DNA of 64,000 bases from Streptomyces sp. NRRL F-5630 (GTDB taxonomy: Bacteria; Actinomycetota; Actinomycetes; Streptomycetales; Streptomycetaceae). A program made the position numbers and the translations under genes. The stretch is from positions 1 to 64,000 of the forward strand of contig NZ_JOGO01000069.1 in the NCBI RefSeq assembly GCF_000719475.1, in the 5' to 3' direction. Below, one piece after another: positions 38,306 to 47,489 of the stretch; position 1 is the stretch's first letter, and every line of letters begins with the position of its first letter. Below the pieces are notes generated by a model. The model searched no databases, was not told where the DNA came from, and was given only the letters and a program-made list of their open reading frames with translations.

Positions 38306-40135
38306 TCAGGCCCCCGGCACGTACCGCCGGACGAAGTCCAGCTCCATCCGCACCTGCTTCACGCGTTCGTCCACGACGAGCGAGCCGTGCCCCGCGTCGT
38401 AGCGGTAGACCTCGTGCGGGTGGTCCCGCGCCACCAGCCGGTCGACGTAGTTCTCGACCTGCTTGATGGGACAGCGCGGGTCGTTGACCCCGGCGGAGAT
38501 GTAGACGGGCGCGCGCACGTCGTCGACGTAGGTGAGCGGCGACGAGGCCGCCCACCGCTCGGGCAGCTCCTCGGGCGTACCCCCGAAGAGCGTGCGGTCC
38601 ATCGCCTTCAGCGCCTCCATCTCGTCGTGGTACGCCGTCACGTAGTCCGCCACCGGCACGGCCGCGACGCCCGCCGCCCACGCGTCCGGCTGCGTGCCGA
38701 TCCCGAGCAGCGTGAGGTAGCCGCCCCACGAGCCGCCCGACAGGATCAGCCGCTCGGGGTCCGCGAGCCCCGAGCCGACCGCCCACTCGCGCACCGCCGC
38801 GATGTCCTCCAGCTCGATGAGCCCGACGCGGTGCTTGAGCGCGTCGGTCCAGGCCCGCCCGTACCCCGTGGAGCCACGGTAGTTGACCCGGACGACGGCG
38901 TACCCGTGGTCGATCCAGGCGGCGGGCCCGGCGGCGAAGGCGTCGCTGTCGTGCCAGGTGGGGCCGCCGTGGATCTCGAAGACGGTCGGGAAGGGACCGT
39001 CCCCCTGCGGGGTCTGCACGAGCGCGTGCACGCGCCCGCCGGGGCCCTCCACCCACGCGTCCGTGACCGGCACGGAGGCCGGGGCCCTCATGCCGGGCGG
39101 GTCGAGGACGACGCCGCTCGTCGTGGAGCGGACGACGGGCGGCTCGGCGGCCGAGGACCACAGGTACTCGACGCTGCCGTCCGGGCGCGCGCCCGCCCCG
39201 GAGACGGTGCCGCGCGGGGTCTCGATCCGGTCCAGGCGGTGCCGCGCGAGGTCGTAGCGGTACAGCTCGCCGCGCGCCTCGTGGCTGTGCGCGACGAGCA
39301 GCGCGGACGCGTCCTCGTACCAGTCAGCGCTGACGTCGCCCGGCAGGTCGATGGCGAGCGCGGTCTCGGTACCGGCGACCGGGTCCCAGATCATCGGCAG
39401 CCAGCGGCCCTCGCGCTGGGTGCCGACGAGGAGCCGGGAGTCCCCGGCGAGAGGCGCGAAGCCCATGACGGAGAGGCCGAGTTCCTTCGTCCCGCCCTCG
39501 CTGTCGTCGAGTTCGGCGACCGTCCGCGAGACCTCCCCCGTCTCCCCGAGTTCCAGCACCCGCAGCGCGGAGTGCATCGCGTCCCCGTGCTCGGTGTGCT
39601 CGACGACGAGGAGGCCGCCGTCGTACGAGAGGTCCCCGACGCCCGCCGACTCGCGGTGCCGGTAGACCTCGACGGGCGCGCCCCCGTCGCGCACGACGTG
39701 GACGAGCGAACCGTGCTCGTCGCTCGAACTGCCGACGACGACGGTCCGCCCGTCCCGCCCGAGCGCGAGCCCGGCGGAGTAGGCGGGGGCGACGCCGGGC
39801 AGCGCCTCGGTGTCCTCGCCCCCGGCGAACGGCTGCCGCCGCCACACCCCGAACTCGTCCCCGTCGTGGTCGTCGAACCACCAGATCCACTCGCCGTCCG
39901 GGCTCAGCGTCCCGTCGGTGGTGCCGTTCTCGCGGTCGGTGACCTGCCGCTGCGCCCCGTTGGCCCGGTCCCACGCGTACAGCTCGTACGTCCCGGTCGC
40001 GTTGGACACGAACAGCGCGCGGTCCGGGGCGTCCTCGGCCCACTCGGGGAGGGAGACACGGGGGGCGCGGAACCGCTTCTCCCAGTCGGGCATGGCTGCT
40101 GCGTCATCCGGCATGGCTGCCTCGTCGGTCGTCAT
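38306..40135 (-). CDS. S9 family prolyl oligopeptidase-type peptidase
   Basis: The 609-aa protein has an N-terminal beta-propeller (repeats such as LSPDGEWIWWFDDHDGDEFGVW and DLSYDGGLLVVEHTEHG) and a C-terminal alpha/beta hydrolase domain. The catalytic triad is expected at Ser in LILSGGSWGGYLTLLG (about 455), Asp in YISAGVNDPRCPIKQ (about 547) and His in YRYDAGHGSLV (about 580). No signal peptide, so probably a cytoplasmic acylaminoacyl- or oligopeptidase. ATG 40135 is used; ATG 40114 is an alternative. Adjacent to the SURF1 gene on the same strand. Confidence 0.92.
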   Translation of the reverse strand: MTTDEAAMPDDAAAMPDWEKRFRAPRVSLPEWAEDAPDRALFVSNATGTYELYAWDRANGAQRQVTDRENGTTDGTLSPDGEWIWWFDDHDGDEFGVWRRQPFAGGEDTEALPGVAPAYSAGLALGRDGRTVVVGSSSDEHGSLVHVVRDGGAPVEVYRHRESAGVGDLSYDGGLLVVEHTEHGDAMHSALRVLELGETGEVSRTVAELDDSEGGTKELGLSVMGFAPLAGDSRLLVGTQREGRWLPMIWDPVAGTETALAIDLPGDVSADWYEDASALLVAHSHEARGELYRYDLARHRLDRIETPRGTVSGAGARPDGSVEYLWSSAAEPPVVRSTTSGVVLDPPGMRAPASVPVTDAWVEGPGGRVHALVQTPQGDGPFPTVFEIHGGPTWHDSDAFAAGPAAWIDHGYAVVRVNYRGSTGYGRAWTDALKHRVGLIELEDIAAVREWAVGSGLADPERLILSGGSWGGYLTLLGIGTQPDAWAAGVAAVPVADYVTAYHDEMEALKAMDRTLFGGTPEELPERWAASSPLTYVDDVRAPVYISAGVNDPRCPIKQVENYVDRLVARDHPHEVYRYDAGHGSLVVDERVKQVRMELDFVRRYVPGA

Positions 40136-40365
40136 GGGCCCATTCAACTCCCTTCCACGGGGGGAGCGGGGCGCCGGTCCCGGTGGCGCGGCGGCGGGCG
40201 GCGCGGTGCGGCCGTGCGGCCGTGCGGGTGGCGTTCCGGGGTGGTCTGTCCCGGGCTTGTCACGACGCCGTCGCGAGGTGGGGACGGCGGGAACGGGTGG
40301 GACGTCCACGGGGTCCCCGTACAGGTAAGCGGTTCGCACCCCCACACCTCGACGGAGGAAAACGT

Positions 40366-41088
40366 ATGCACTCCCGCAAGCTCGCTCTCGCCGCCCTCGC
40401 TGTCCTCACCGGTCTCTCGCTCACCGCCTGCCAGAGCGACGACGGCGACGACAAGGCCGCCGCGGCGGAGAACACCGCCGCCGGCTCCTCGGCGCCGACG
40501 GGCGGGCAGGACGCGGAGAAGTCCTCCGCCTCGACCGGCGACTCCCCGGCCACCTCGGGTTCCTCCGGCTCGTCGGGTTCCTCCGGCTCGTCCTCGGGCG
40601 CCTCGGGCGCCTCGGGCTCCTCCGGCGCCTCGGGCGGGGACGCGAGCGCCAAGACGGGCAAGTGCCTGACGAGCGACCTCAAGATCTCCGCCTCGGACGC
40701 CACCATCGGGGACGACGACCCGGCCACCGTCGCGCTCACCTTCGAGAACAGCGGGAGCGCCCCCTGCTCCCTCAACGCCTACGCGGGCGCGGACCTGAGC
40801 ACCAACGCGGGCGCGCTCTCCGCCGAGCGCGGCGGCAAGGCGTCCGTCCCGGACCGCCCGGTGGTGCTGAAGCCGGGCGAGAAGACGTACGCCCCCCTCA
40901 CGTACCCGGTCAACAAGAGCGGCGGCAGCGGCGTCCGCGTCACCGGCCTCACCGTCACCCCGCCCGACGAGACCCACTCCGTGAAGCTCTCCTGGCCGGG
41001 CCGCCCCTCGCTGCCCGTCTCGGACGGCGACAAGGGCCAGGCCGTCGTGATCGGCCCGATGGGGAGCATCGGCCAGGGCGAGGGCTGA
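40366..41088 (+). CDS. DUF4232 lipoprotein 1
   Basis: The 240-aa lipoprotein has signal MHSRKLALAALAVLTGLSLTAC (lipobox LTAC), a long Ser/Gly/Ala linker (about 30-95) and a DUF4232 domain: CLTSDLKISASDATIGDDDPATVALTFENSGSAPCSLNAYAGADL...VTPPDETHSVKLSWP with two Cys probably in a disulfide. ATG 40366 follows GGAGGAAAACGT. Exported to the outer face of the membrane; function unknown. A paralogue is encoded at 44786. Confidence 0.88.
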   Translation: MHSRKLALAALAVLTGLSLTACQSDDGDDKAAAAENTAAGSSAPTGGQDAEKSSASTGDSPATSGSSGSSGSSGSSSGASGASGSSGASGGDASAKTGKCLTSDLKISASDATIGDDDPATVALTFENSGSAPCSLNAYAGADLSTNAGALSAERGGKASVPDRPVVLKPGEKTYAPLTYPVNKSGGSGVRVTGLTVTPPDETHSVKLSWPGRPSLPVSDGDKGQAVVIGPMGSIGQGEG

Positions 41089-41205
41089 TCAGGCCCGCCC
41101 GCACCTCACCCGAGCGCGCCGCCACTCCGCCGCTTCAAATGCCCCCGCGCGGGGCAACCGGTGGTGACGGAAACAAACGGCGGAACAGTGGAAAGGTGGT
41201 GCCTG

Positions 41206-42294
41206 GTGCGGACGGTCGGCGTCGAGGAAGAACTTCTGCTCGTGGACGAGGGGACCGGGGAGCCGAAGGCACGAGCGGCGGCGGTGCTCGCCTCGGCCGA
41301 CGCGGCCCCCCGGGAGACCTCGGTGGAGAGCGAACTGCACGGCCAGCAGATCGAGTTCGCGACGAGCCCGCGCGCCGACGTCGGTGAGCTCGCCGAGGAG
41401 ATCAAGCGCCTGCGCACCACGACGGACGCCCTCGCCCGCCGCGCGGGCGCGCGCGTCGCGGCGCTCGCCACCTCGCCGCTCCCGGTGAGCCCGCAGGTCA
41501 ATGACGGGGAGCGCTACCGCTGGGTCACGGACAAGTTCGGCGCCCTGGCCCAGGAGCAGCTGACGTGCGGCTGCCACGTGCACGTCTCCGTCGCCTCGGA
41601 CGCGGAGGGCGTCGCCGTCCTGGACCGCATCCGCCCCTGGCTCCCCCCGCTCCTCGCCCTGAGCGCCAACTCACCGTTCTGGCAGGGCAAGGACACCGCC
41701 TACGGCAGCCACCGCGCCCGCGTCTGGAACCGCTGGCCCTCGGCGGGCCCGTACGACATCGCGGGCAGCCCGGAGGCGTACGAGGACCAGGTGCGGGCGA
41801 TGCTCGGGACGGGCGTGCTGCGCGACAAGGGGATGGTCTACTTCGACGCGCGCCTCTCGCACCGCTGGCCCACGGTCGAGATCCGCGTCGCCGACGTGTG
41901 CCTTGACGCGCGCACCCCCGCGCTCCTCGCCGCCCTGTGCCGCGCCCTCGTCGACACGGCCGCCCACGAGGCGGCCGGGCGCGTGCCGCCCGCGCCCGTC
42001 CCCACCGCGGTCCTGCGCCTCGCCTCCTGGCAGGCCGCCCGCTCCGGCCTCGACGGCGACCTCCTCCACCCCGTCCACCTCACGCCCGCGACCCCCGGCG
42101 AGGTCGTCGAAGCGCTCCTCGCCCACACGCGCGACGCACTCAAGGAGAACGGCGACCTCGACCTCGCGGAGGCCGAGACCTCCCGCCTGCTGCACGAGGG
42201 CAACGGCGCACGACGCCAGCGCGCGGTGTACGAGGAGACGGGCAGCCTCGGCGACGTCGTCCGCGAGTGCGCGAGGCACACCGTAGGGGAGTGA
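41206..42294 (+). CDS. YbdK-type carboxylate-amine ligase (glutamate-cysteine ligase family)
   Basis: The 362-aa enzyme resembles YbdK, a weak glutamate-cysteine ligase. Motifs: RTVGVEEELLLVD (ATP/Mg Glu cluster, residue 2 on), ETSVESELHGQQIEFATSP (about 37-55), CGCHVHVSVAS (about 123), LLALSANSPFWQGKDTAYGSHRARVWNRWPSAGP (about 149) and HRWPTVEIRVADVCLDART (about 222). I prefer GTG 41206 (GGAAAGG 8 bases upstream); GTG 41161 would add 15 residues. Streptomyces use mycothiol, so the true amine and acid substrates are open. Confidence 0.9.
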   Translation: MRTVGVEEELLLVDEGTGEPKARAAAVLASADAAPRETSVESELHGQQIEFATSPRADVGELAEEIKRLRTTTDALARRAGARVAALATSPLPVSPQVNDGERYRWVTDKFGALAQEQLTCGCHVHVSVASDAEGVAVLDRIRPWLPPLLALSANSPFWQGKDTAYGSHRARVWNRWPSAGPYDIAGSPEAYEDQVRAMLGTGVLRDKGMVYFDARLSHRWPTVEIRVADVCLDARTPALLAALCRALVDTAAHEAAGRVPPAPVPTAVLRLASWQAARSGLDGDLLHPVHLTPATPGEVVEALLAHTRDALKENGDLDLAEAETSRLLHEGNGARRQRAVYEETGSLGDVVRECARHTVGE

Positions 42295-42358
42295 GACCGG
42301 GCGCGGGGCGCCGGACGCGTGCCGCTCGGGACCGCGGCACCCGGGGGGCGGAGCGGAC

Positions 42359-42380
42359 GCCCCGGGGGGTCCCCGGGGGC
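42359..42380 (+). terminator. hairpin after the YbdK-type gene
   Basis: GCCCCGGGG-GGT-CCCCGGGGGC forms a strong 9-10-bp stem 65 bases after the stop, with no T-run. Probable U-less terminator. Confidence 0.5.
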
Positions 42381-42699
42381 GGGCCCGCGCCCGGCGGCGA
42401 AACGGCGCGGGCGCCGCCACCGCCCCCGCGCTCACCCGTCCCCCGCCCGCCCCCAAGCGCACGAGCAGCCGCACACAGGGGGGCGTGGAAGCCGTCGGTA
42501 GCGGGCGCGGTCATAGGCGAGGGCTGTCCGCGCCACGAGGTCGCTGCGCGGTCAGCGCCGGCCGATCACGTCCGTCAGCAAGGCTGTGAAGACCGTGGGC
42601 CTGACGAGGCGGTGAGAGCCTCTAACAGAATGCGCTGGTCGAGGCGGCCGGGTGGTTCCTGCATGATGGACCGGAGGGTCTTCCATCTGAGGAGTGCGC
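42381..42699. other. non-coding gap before the SpoIIE phosphatase operon
   Basis: No gene is visible. The GC bias drops from about 42520 onward. CCTCTAACAGAATG near 42615-42630 may be a promoter element for the following operon. Confidence 0.35.
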
Positions 42700-42819
42700 G
42701 TGACCGAGGACACGGCGGAGCTGGTCCCCCGTGCCGCTCATGAGAACAGCGTCGTGCTCAGCGTGCTCGGCCGCCGTGACCCAGGCGAGACCGACGCCGA
42801 CGGTGCGACGCGGGTCTGA
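42700..42819 (+). CDS. 39-residue upstream ORF of the SpoIIE phosphatase
   Basis: GTG 42700 follows GAGGAG by 5 bases and opens a 39-codon frame (MTEDTAELVPRAAHENSVV, then LSVLGRRDPGETDADGATRV) that ends 13 bases before the phosphatase ATG. The ribosome site is better than many in the window. It may be a small protein, a leader peptide that couples translation to the phosphatase, or the stump of a longer gene. No family recognised. Confidence 0.45.
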   Translation: MTEDTAELVPRAAHENSVVLSVLGRRDPGETDADGATRV

Positions 42820-42832
42820 ACAGAGGAGGCGC

Positions 42833-44572
42833 ATGGACGGCTTCGCCGCTCCGGGCAGGGGCGATGGTCCCCCGTCCCGGTGGCAGGCGCGTTCTGGCGC
42901 CCTGCTCGACGAAACGTTGCGGAACCTGCGGGCGCCGGCCGTCGCAGTCGACGAGGACGGCCTCATCGTCGCTGTCAACAGCGCGGCGCTGAGCCTGCTG
43001 GGCCGGGATGCCTCCGCGCTGGTCGGCCAGGACTCCCACGACCTGCTGCACCGGGACAGATACGGGCACTCGATGCCGCGTACGCGCTGCCGGATAAGAA
43101 AAGCGCTCCTCACGGGGGACACCGGGCAGGGCGACGGGGAGTGGTTCGTCCGGGGGGACGGAACTCTCGTCCAGTTGTCCTGGCTGGTCACGCCCTACAC
43201 CCCCGATCCGGGTGGCGAAGGCGCGTTGGCGCTGCTGTACGAGCCGAAGCAGCCGGACGTGCGCCCCGGCGACGGTGAGCAATCCGTGCCCTTGACGGAA
43301 CTGGACCGCCTGGCCCTGCTGGCGGAGACGACCACGCAGCTCACCTCCACCCTGGACGTGGACGAGGCACTGCGCCGACTCGCGGCCCTGACCGTGCCCC
43401 GGCTCGCGGACTGGGCCGTGTTCGACCTGCTCACCGAACGTGACGAGGTGCGACGTGTTCTCGTGATGGAGCACAAGGACGGCGTTCTCATCGAGCGGGA
43501 GGACCTGCGAGGGCCGATGCCCCCGGTGCCCGCGGAGTCGCCGATGCCTCTGTCCCGGGCGTTGCGCGGTGCCTCCTCCTCCCTCGCCGGCCCTGCCACC
43601 TACCAGGGTCCGCCCGATTCGGGCATCGCGGTCGAGCAGCAGCGTCTCTTCACCGCGACAGGTATGCATTCCGCCCTGATCGCCCCCATTCGGGGCCTGC
43701 GCGACGTTCTCGGTGCCCTGACCCTGGGGCGCGCGCAGCGTCCTGACGCCTTCACCCCCGCCGACCTGCCGCTGCTGGAGGACCTCACCCGCCGGGCGGG
43801 CCTGGCACTGGACAACGCGCGCCTGTACCAGCGTCAGCGCAAGGTCGCCGAGACCATGCAACGCCACCTGCTGCCCCAGTTGCCCGTCCTGCCAGGCGTG
43901 GAGATGACCGCGCGGTATGTACCCGCTCCGGACGCCTCCTCCGTGGGCGGTGACTGGTATGACGCCTTCGCCCTGACCGAGCCCGTCCACGCCCTGGCCA
44001 TCGGCGACGTCGTCGGACACGATCTCGACGCCGCGGCGGGTATGGCGCAGATCCGCAACATGCTGCGCGCCTTCGCCTGGTCCCACCCCGAGGCCGCGCC
44101 CAGTGCCGTCGTCACACAGCTCGACGAGGCGGTGATGCACATAGCCGAGGTACCCGTGGCCACCATGATCCTTGCCACGCTCACACGCGGTGACGACCAG
44201 TTCTGGCGCCTGCGCTGGACGAACGCCGGCCACCCGCCGCCCCTGCTCGTCACTCACGACGGCCGGACCCGCTACCTCGACGAGGCGCACGGCATGCTCC
44301 TCGGCACCGGAGCCACCAGATCTCGCTCGGACGCCGTCACCGTCCTGCCGCCCCAAGCCACCCTCCTGCTCTACACCGACGGGCTGGTCGAGTCCCGGCA
44401 CCACTCCATCGATCGCGGACTCGACCGGCTGCGTCGACACGCCGCCTCCCTCGCCCACCGCCCCCTCAACCCGTTCTGCGACCAGCTTCTGGACCAGGTC
44501 CGCCCCAGCGACAACGATGACGACGTCGCCATGATCGCGCTGCGCACACCCTCTGCCGACCGGTCAGGCTGA
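42833..44572 (+). CDS. PAS-GAF-SpoIIE (PP2C) phosphatase
   Basis: The 579-aa signalling protein has a PAS domain (about 20-120: NLRAPAVAVDEDGLIVAVNSAALSLLGRDASALVG), a GAF domain (about 165-335: LDVDEALRRLAALTVPRLADWAVFDLL) and a SpoIIE-type PP2C domain (about 350-575). Metal-binding Asp residues are in VGGDWYDAF and IGDVVGHD, with LLYTDGLVESR and DDDVAMIALR at the end. Such proteins dephosphorylate anti-sigma antagonists to release sigma factors. ATG 42833 follows AGGAGG. No anti-sigma gene is adjacent. Confidence 0.92.
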   Translation: MDGFAAPGRGDGPPSRWQARSGALLDETLRNLRAPAVAVDEDGLIVAVNSAALSLLGRDASALVGQDSHDLLHRDRYGHSMPRTRCRIRKALLTGDTGQGDGEWFVRGDGTLVQLSWLVTPYTPDPGGEGALALLYEPKQPDVRPGDGEQSVPLTELDRLALLAETTTQLTSTLDVDEALRRLAALTVPRLADWAVFDLLTERDEVRRVLVMEHKDGVLIEREDLRGPMPPVPAESPMPLSRALRGASSSLAGPATYQGPPDSGIAVEQQRLFTATGMHSALIAPIRGLRDVLGALTLGRAQRPDAFTPADLPLLEDLTRRAGLALDNARLYQRQRKVAETMQRHLLPQLPVLPGVEMTARYVPAPDASSVGGDWYDAFALTEPVHALAIGDVVGHDLDAAAGMAQIRNMLRAFAWSHPEAAPSAVVTQLDEAVMHIAEVPVATMILATLTRGDDQFWRLRWTNAGHPPPLLVTHDGRTRYLDEAHGMLLGTGATRSRSDAVTVLPPQATLLLYTDGLVESRHHSIDRGLDRLRRHAASLAHRPLNPFCDQLLDQVRPSDNDDDVAMIALRTPSADRSG

Positions 44573-44785
44573 AAGTCGCTCTCACGTGGACGCCTCCACA
44601 TGCCGGCTTTCCGCCCCACCGGCCCCGTCGGGCGGCGCCGTGGCAGCGTGGGCGCGTCACATCGGTGGTGGGGGGGGCGGTGCGTGTCACAGGCGTGTAC
44701 GAGAGGGGGGAGGGGCGGAACGGTTCGGGGCGGTCCCGTGATCCTCTTGACCGGAAAGGCGCACCGAACGAACGAAGGAAGTCCC

Positions 44786-45478
44786 ATGCGGGTCAAGAAG
44801 CTCCCCCTCGCCGCCGTCGCGCTCCTCGCGGGGCTCTCCCTCACCGCCTGCGGAGGCGGCTCCGGCGACGACGCCGCCGGGGGCGACTCCTCGTCCGCCG
44901 CCACGGGCCGCCCGCAGACCGGCTCCGGCACCGACGCGGCTTCCGGGGGTGGCGGCAGCGCCACGGGCGGGGCCAAGGCGGCCGGCACCTCCCACGGCTC
45001 CGCGAACGACTCCTCCGGTTCCGGTGCCTCCTCCGGCGCCGACGTGTCCCAGGGCAGCGACGGCGGCCAGATCAGCGCCGGGGCCTGCAAGACCGAGAAC
45101 CTCGCCTTCGACACGGCGCACGGCATGGGCGAAGGCACCCTCGTCGTCAGTATGCGCAACACGAGCGGCGACGCCTGCGCGCTCAAGGGCTTCCCGGGCA
45201 TCGACATCCGCTCCGACGAGGCCGGGGCGCCGCTCAGCGCCGAGCGCAGCGCCATGACGCCGCCCGCCGTCACCCTCAAGTCCGGTGACACGACCCGCTT
45301 CACGCTCCACTACCCGCCGAGCCGGAGCGGCAACTCCGGCGTCTTCATCAACGCCGTCGACGTCACCCCGCCCAACGAGACCCACACGCAGCGTCTCTCG
45401 GTCGGCTTCAGCATCGAGGCGGGCGCCGACAAGCCCGGCCTCCTCGTCGTGGACCCCGTGGGCGCGGGCAAGCAGTGA
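44786..45478 (+). CDS. DUF4232 lipoprotein 2
   Basis: The 230-aa lipoprotein has signal MRVKKLPLAAVALLAGLSLTAC (lipobox LTAC), a Ser/Gly/Ala linker and a DUF4232 domain (CKTENLAFDTAHGMGEGTLVVSMRNTSGDACALKGFPGIDI...VTPPNETHTQRLSVGF). It is a paralogue of the 40366 protein, sharing VTPPxETH and the Cys pair. ATG 44786 follows AAGGAAG. Exported; function unknown. Confidence 0.88.
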   Translation: MRVKKLPLAAVALLAGLSLTACGGGSGDDAAGGDSSSAATGRPQTGSGTDAASGGGGSATGGAKAAGTSHGSANDSSGSGASSGADVSQGSDGGQISAGACKTENLAFDTAHGMGEGTLVVSMRNTSGDACALKGFPGIDIRSDEAGAPLSAERSAMTPPAVTLKSGDTTRFTLHYPPSRSGNSGVFINAVDVTPPNETHTQRLSVGFSIEAGADKPGLLVVDPVGAGKQ

Positions 45479-45765
45479 GCTACGCGGCCGACTCCGGCCC
45501 CGCGCGCACCCGAAGCTCCGGCCGCGCCTCCCGCCACCGCGCCGCCTTCCCCTCGCGGACGCAGCCCGCCCTCACGTACCAGCCGGGCAGCCCGCGCCCG
45601 CCGCGCGGCGCACGACCTCCGCGACGACTTCTCGCGGGTCAGGATCTGCCGCAGGGCGGAGAGTTGGGCGTCACGGGGGAGGCGGGCGAGGACAGCCGAG
45701 CCCGGCGTCGGCCCCCCGTGCGAAATCCCCTCGCCCCGTCGTGACCGCGCGCTTACCCTGCCCGG

Positions 45766-46260
45766 GTGATGACCGCCGAGCAGGTTCTCGCCGTGCTCGC
45801 TCTGCTGCGCCGGGCCGACGCGCCCGTGTGGGTCGCGGGGGGCTGGGGGATCGACGCGCTCCTCGGTGAGCGGACCCGGACGCACCAGGACGTCGATCTC
45901 GCCTACCGGCGTCAGGACGAGGCCGCCGTCGTGGCCGCGCTCGGGGCGGACGGCTTCGCGGAGACGGAGGACCAGCGGCCCGTACGGCATGTCATGACCG
46001 CCCCGGACGGCCGCGCGGCCGACCTGCACCCGCTCGTCTTCGCCGCCGACGGCTCGGCCCGGCAGGAGTCCTTCGAGCCCGGCCGCCCCTTCCCGTACCG
46101 GGCGGAGTGCTTCGTGACGGGCACGATCGCGGGGACGCCGGTCCCTTGCCTCTCGGTGGCGCAACAGGTCCTCTTCCACACCGGCTACGAGCCGAGGCCG
46201 CACGACGTGGCGGACATGGCCCGGCTGCGGCAGGTGTTCGGGGTGCGCACCCCGTACTGA
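45766..46260 (+). CDS. nucleotidyltransferase domain protein (LinB/ANT(2'')-like)
   Basis: The 164-aa protein has VWVAGGWGIDALLGERTRTHQDVDLAYRR, the GGWAxD...H.DxDL nucleotidyltransferase core with two metal-binding Asp residues. FAADG, RAECFVTGTIAGTPVPCLSVAQQVLFHTGYEPRPHDVADMARL completes the small-molecule adenylyltransferase fold. Relatives modify lincosamide or aminoglycoside antibiotics; whether this one confers resistance cannot be read from sequence. GTG 45766, with ATG 45769 directly behind it. The preceding gap (45479-45765) holds no clear gene. Confidence 0.85.
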   Translation: MMTAEQVLAVLALLRRADAPVWVAGGWGIDALLGERTRTHQDVDLAYRRQDEAAVVAALGADGFAETEDQRPVRHVMTAPDGRAADLHPLVFAADGSARQESFEPGRPFPYRAECFVTGTIAGTPVPCLSVAQQVLFHTGYEPRPHDVADMARLRQVFGVRTPY

Positions 46261-46431
46261 ACGACCCACGGGACGAGGCCAGGACGGTGCCGGGACGAGC
46301 CCCGAAGGGGTCCCGCGAGGTGAGCGGGTGGTCACCTCGCGGAGCCGCCCCCGCGCCCTCGTCCCGCGCCCCGCCCCGCGTCCCGTCACCCCGCCCCACG
46401 TCCGGACCCCGGTCCCGCGCGCGCCGTGCCG

Positions 46432-47196
46432 TTACCGCGACGGCGGCTTGATGAGCGCGAACCGCGCGCCCTCGGGGTCGGCGACGACCGCCATCCGGCC
46501 CGCCACCATGTCGAAGGGCGCCGCGAGCACCGTGCCGTCGCGGCGGATCAGCGCGTCCGCCGTGGAGTCGACGTCGTCCACGGAGAAGTACGTCAGCCAG
46601 TGCGCCGAGGTGCCGGGCGGATCGTTCTTGAGCTGCGTCGCGCCGCCCACCGTCTTCCCCGCGACCTTGATCGCCCAGTACGCCTCGACGCCCTCCACCG
46701 GCTCGAAGTTCATGCCGAACACCTCCCCGTAGAAGGCGGCGGCGGTGGGCACGTCGGCCGTGTGCAGCTCGTTCCAGATCAGCGTGCCCGGCTCGTTGAC
46801 GAGCCGCGCCCCGGCGAACTCGCCCGCCTGCCAGACGCCGAAGGCCGCGCCCTGCGGGTCGGCCGCGATGAGCATCCGGCCCAGGTCGCCGACGTCCATG
46901 ACCGGCGCGAGGAGCGAGCCGCCCGCACCGGCGATCGTGTCCTGCGTCGCCGGGGCGTCGGTGGCCGCGAAGTAGGTGGTCCAGACGTTCGGCGTCTCCG
47001 GCTGGTCCTCGGGGACCGCGCCGATACCGGCCACGGCCTTCCCCCGCAGCTCGCAGATCGCGTACCCGCCGGACCCCGGCCGCCCCTGCCAGCCGAGCAG
47101 GTCGCCGTAGAAGTCGATCGCGTTCTGCTGGTTCTTCGCCATCAGGTCGACCCAGCACGGCGTGCCGGTCGCGTACGGGCTGGTGATTTCAGGCAC
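46432..47196 (-). CDS. two-domain VOC family protein
   Basis: The 254-aa protein consists of two glyoxalase/bleomycin-resistance (VOC) repeats: GTPCWVDLMAKNQQNAIDFYGDLLGWQ (about 9-35) and LIWNELHTADVPTAAAFYGEVFGMNFEP (about 137-165), each ending in a PQGAAFGVW or PEGARFALI strand. This duplicated form is common in Streptomyces and of unknown ligand. GTG 47196 follows AAAGGGGCG. Confidence 0.9.
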   Translation of the reverse strand: MPEITSPYATGTPCWVDLMAKNQQNAIDFYGDLLGWQGRPGSGGYAICELRGKAVAGIGAVPEDQPETPNVWTTYFAATDAPATQDTIAGAGGSLLAPVMDVGDLGRMLIAADPQGAAFGVWQAGEFAGARLVNEPGTLIWNELHTADVPTAAAFYGEVFGMNFEPVEGVEAYWAIKVAGKTVGGATQLKNDPPGTSAHWLTYFSVDDVDSTADALIRRDGTVLAAPFDMVAGRMAVVADPEGARFALIKPPSR

Positions 47197-47345
47197 CTTG
47201 CGCCCCTTTCGTGGGATTCGTCCCACACCCTGACGGCCTGGACGAGTCCGCTGCCACCTGACACGCCGCCACCTGGGCGCACGTCAGTACGGCGGTCGCG
47301 GGGGCGCGCCCGTACGGTCCGGGCGCCTCCTCGGTACCGTGCGGG

Positions 47346-47460
47346 AGCCCCCGCCGACCGGGGGACCGGGGCCGGCCCGGGCGCCCCCGCCGACCGAAGA
47401 GCCCCGCCCCGCCGACCGGGGAGCAGCCGGCCCAGGAGCCTCCCGCCGACCGGGGAGCCG
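47346..47460. repeat. CCGCCGACCGGGG interspersed repeat
   Basis: Four copies of CCGCCGACCGGGG or close variants, at about 47351, 47388, 47409 and 47443, lie in the divergent gap between two VOC genes. The spacing is irregular. No function assigned. Confidence 0.45.
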
Positions 47461-47489
47461 TTCCGTTGCCCCCGCCGAGGAGTCCCCCC

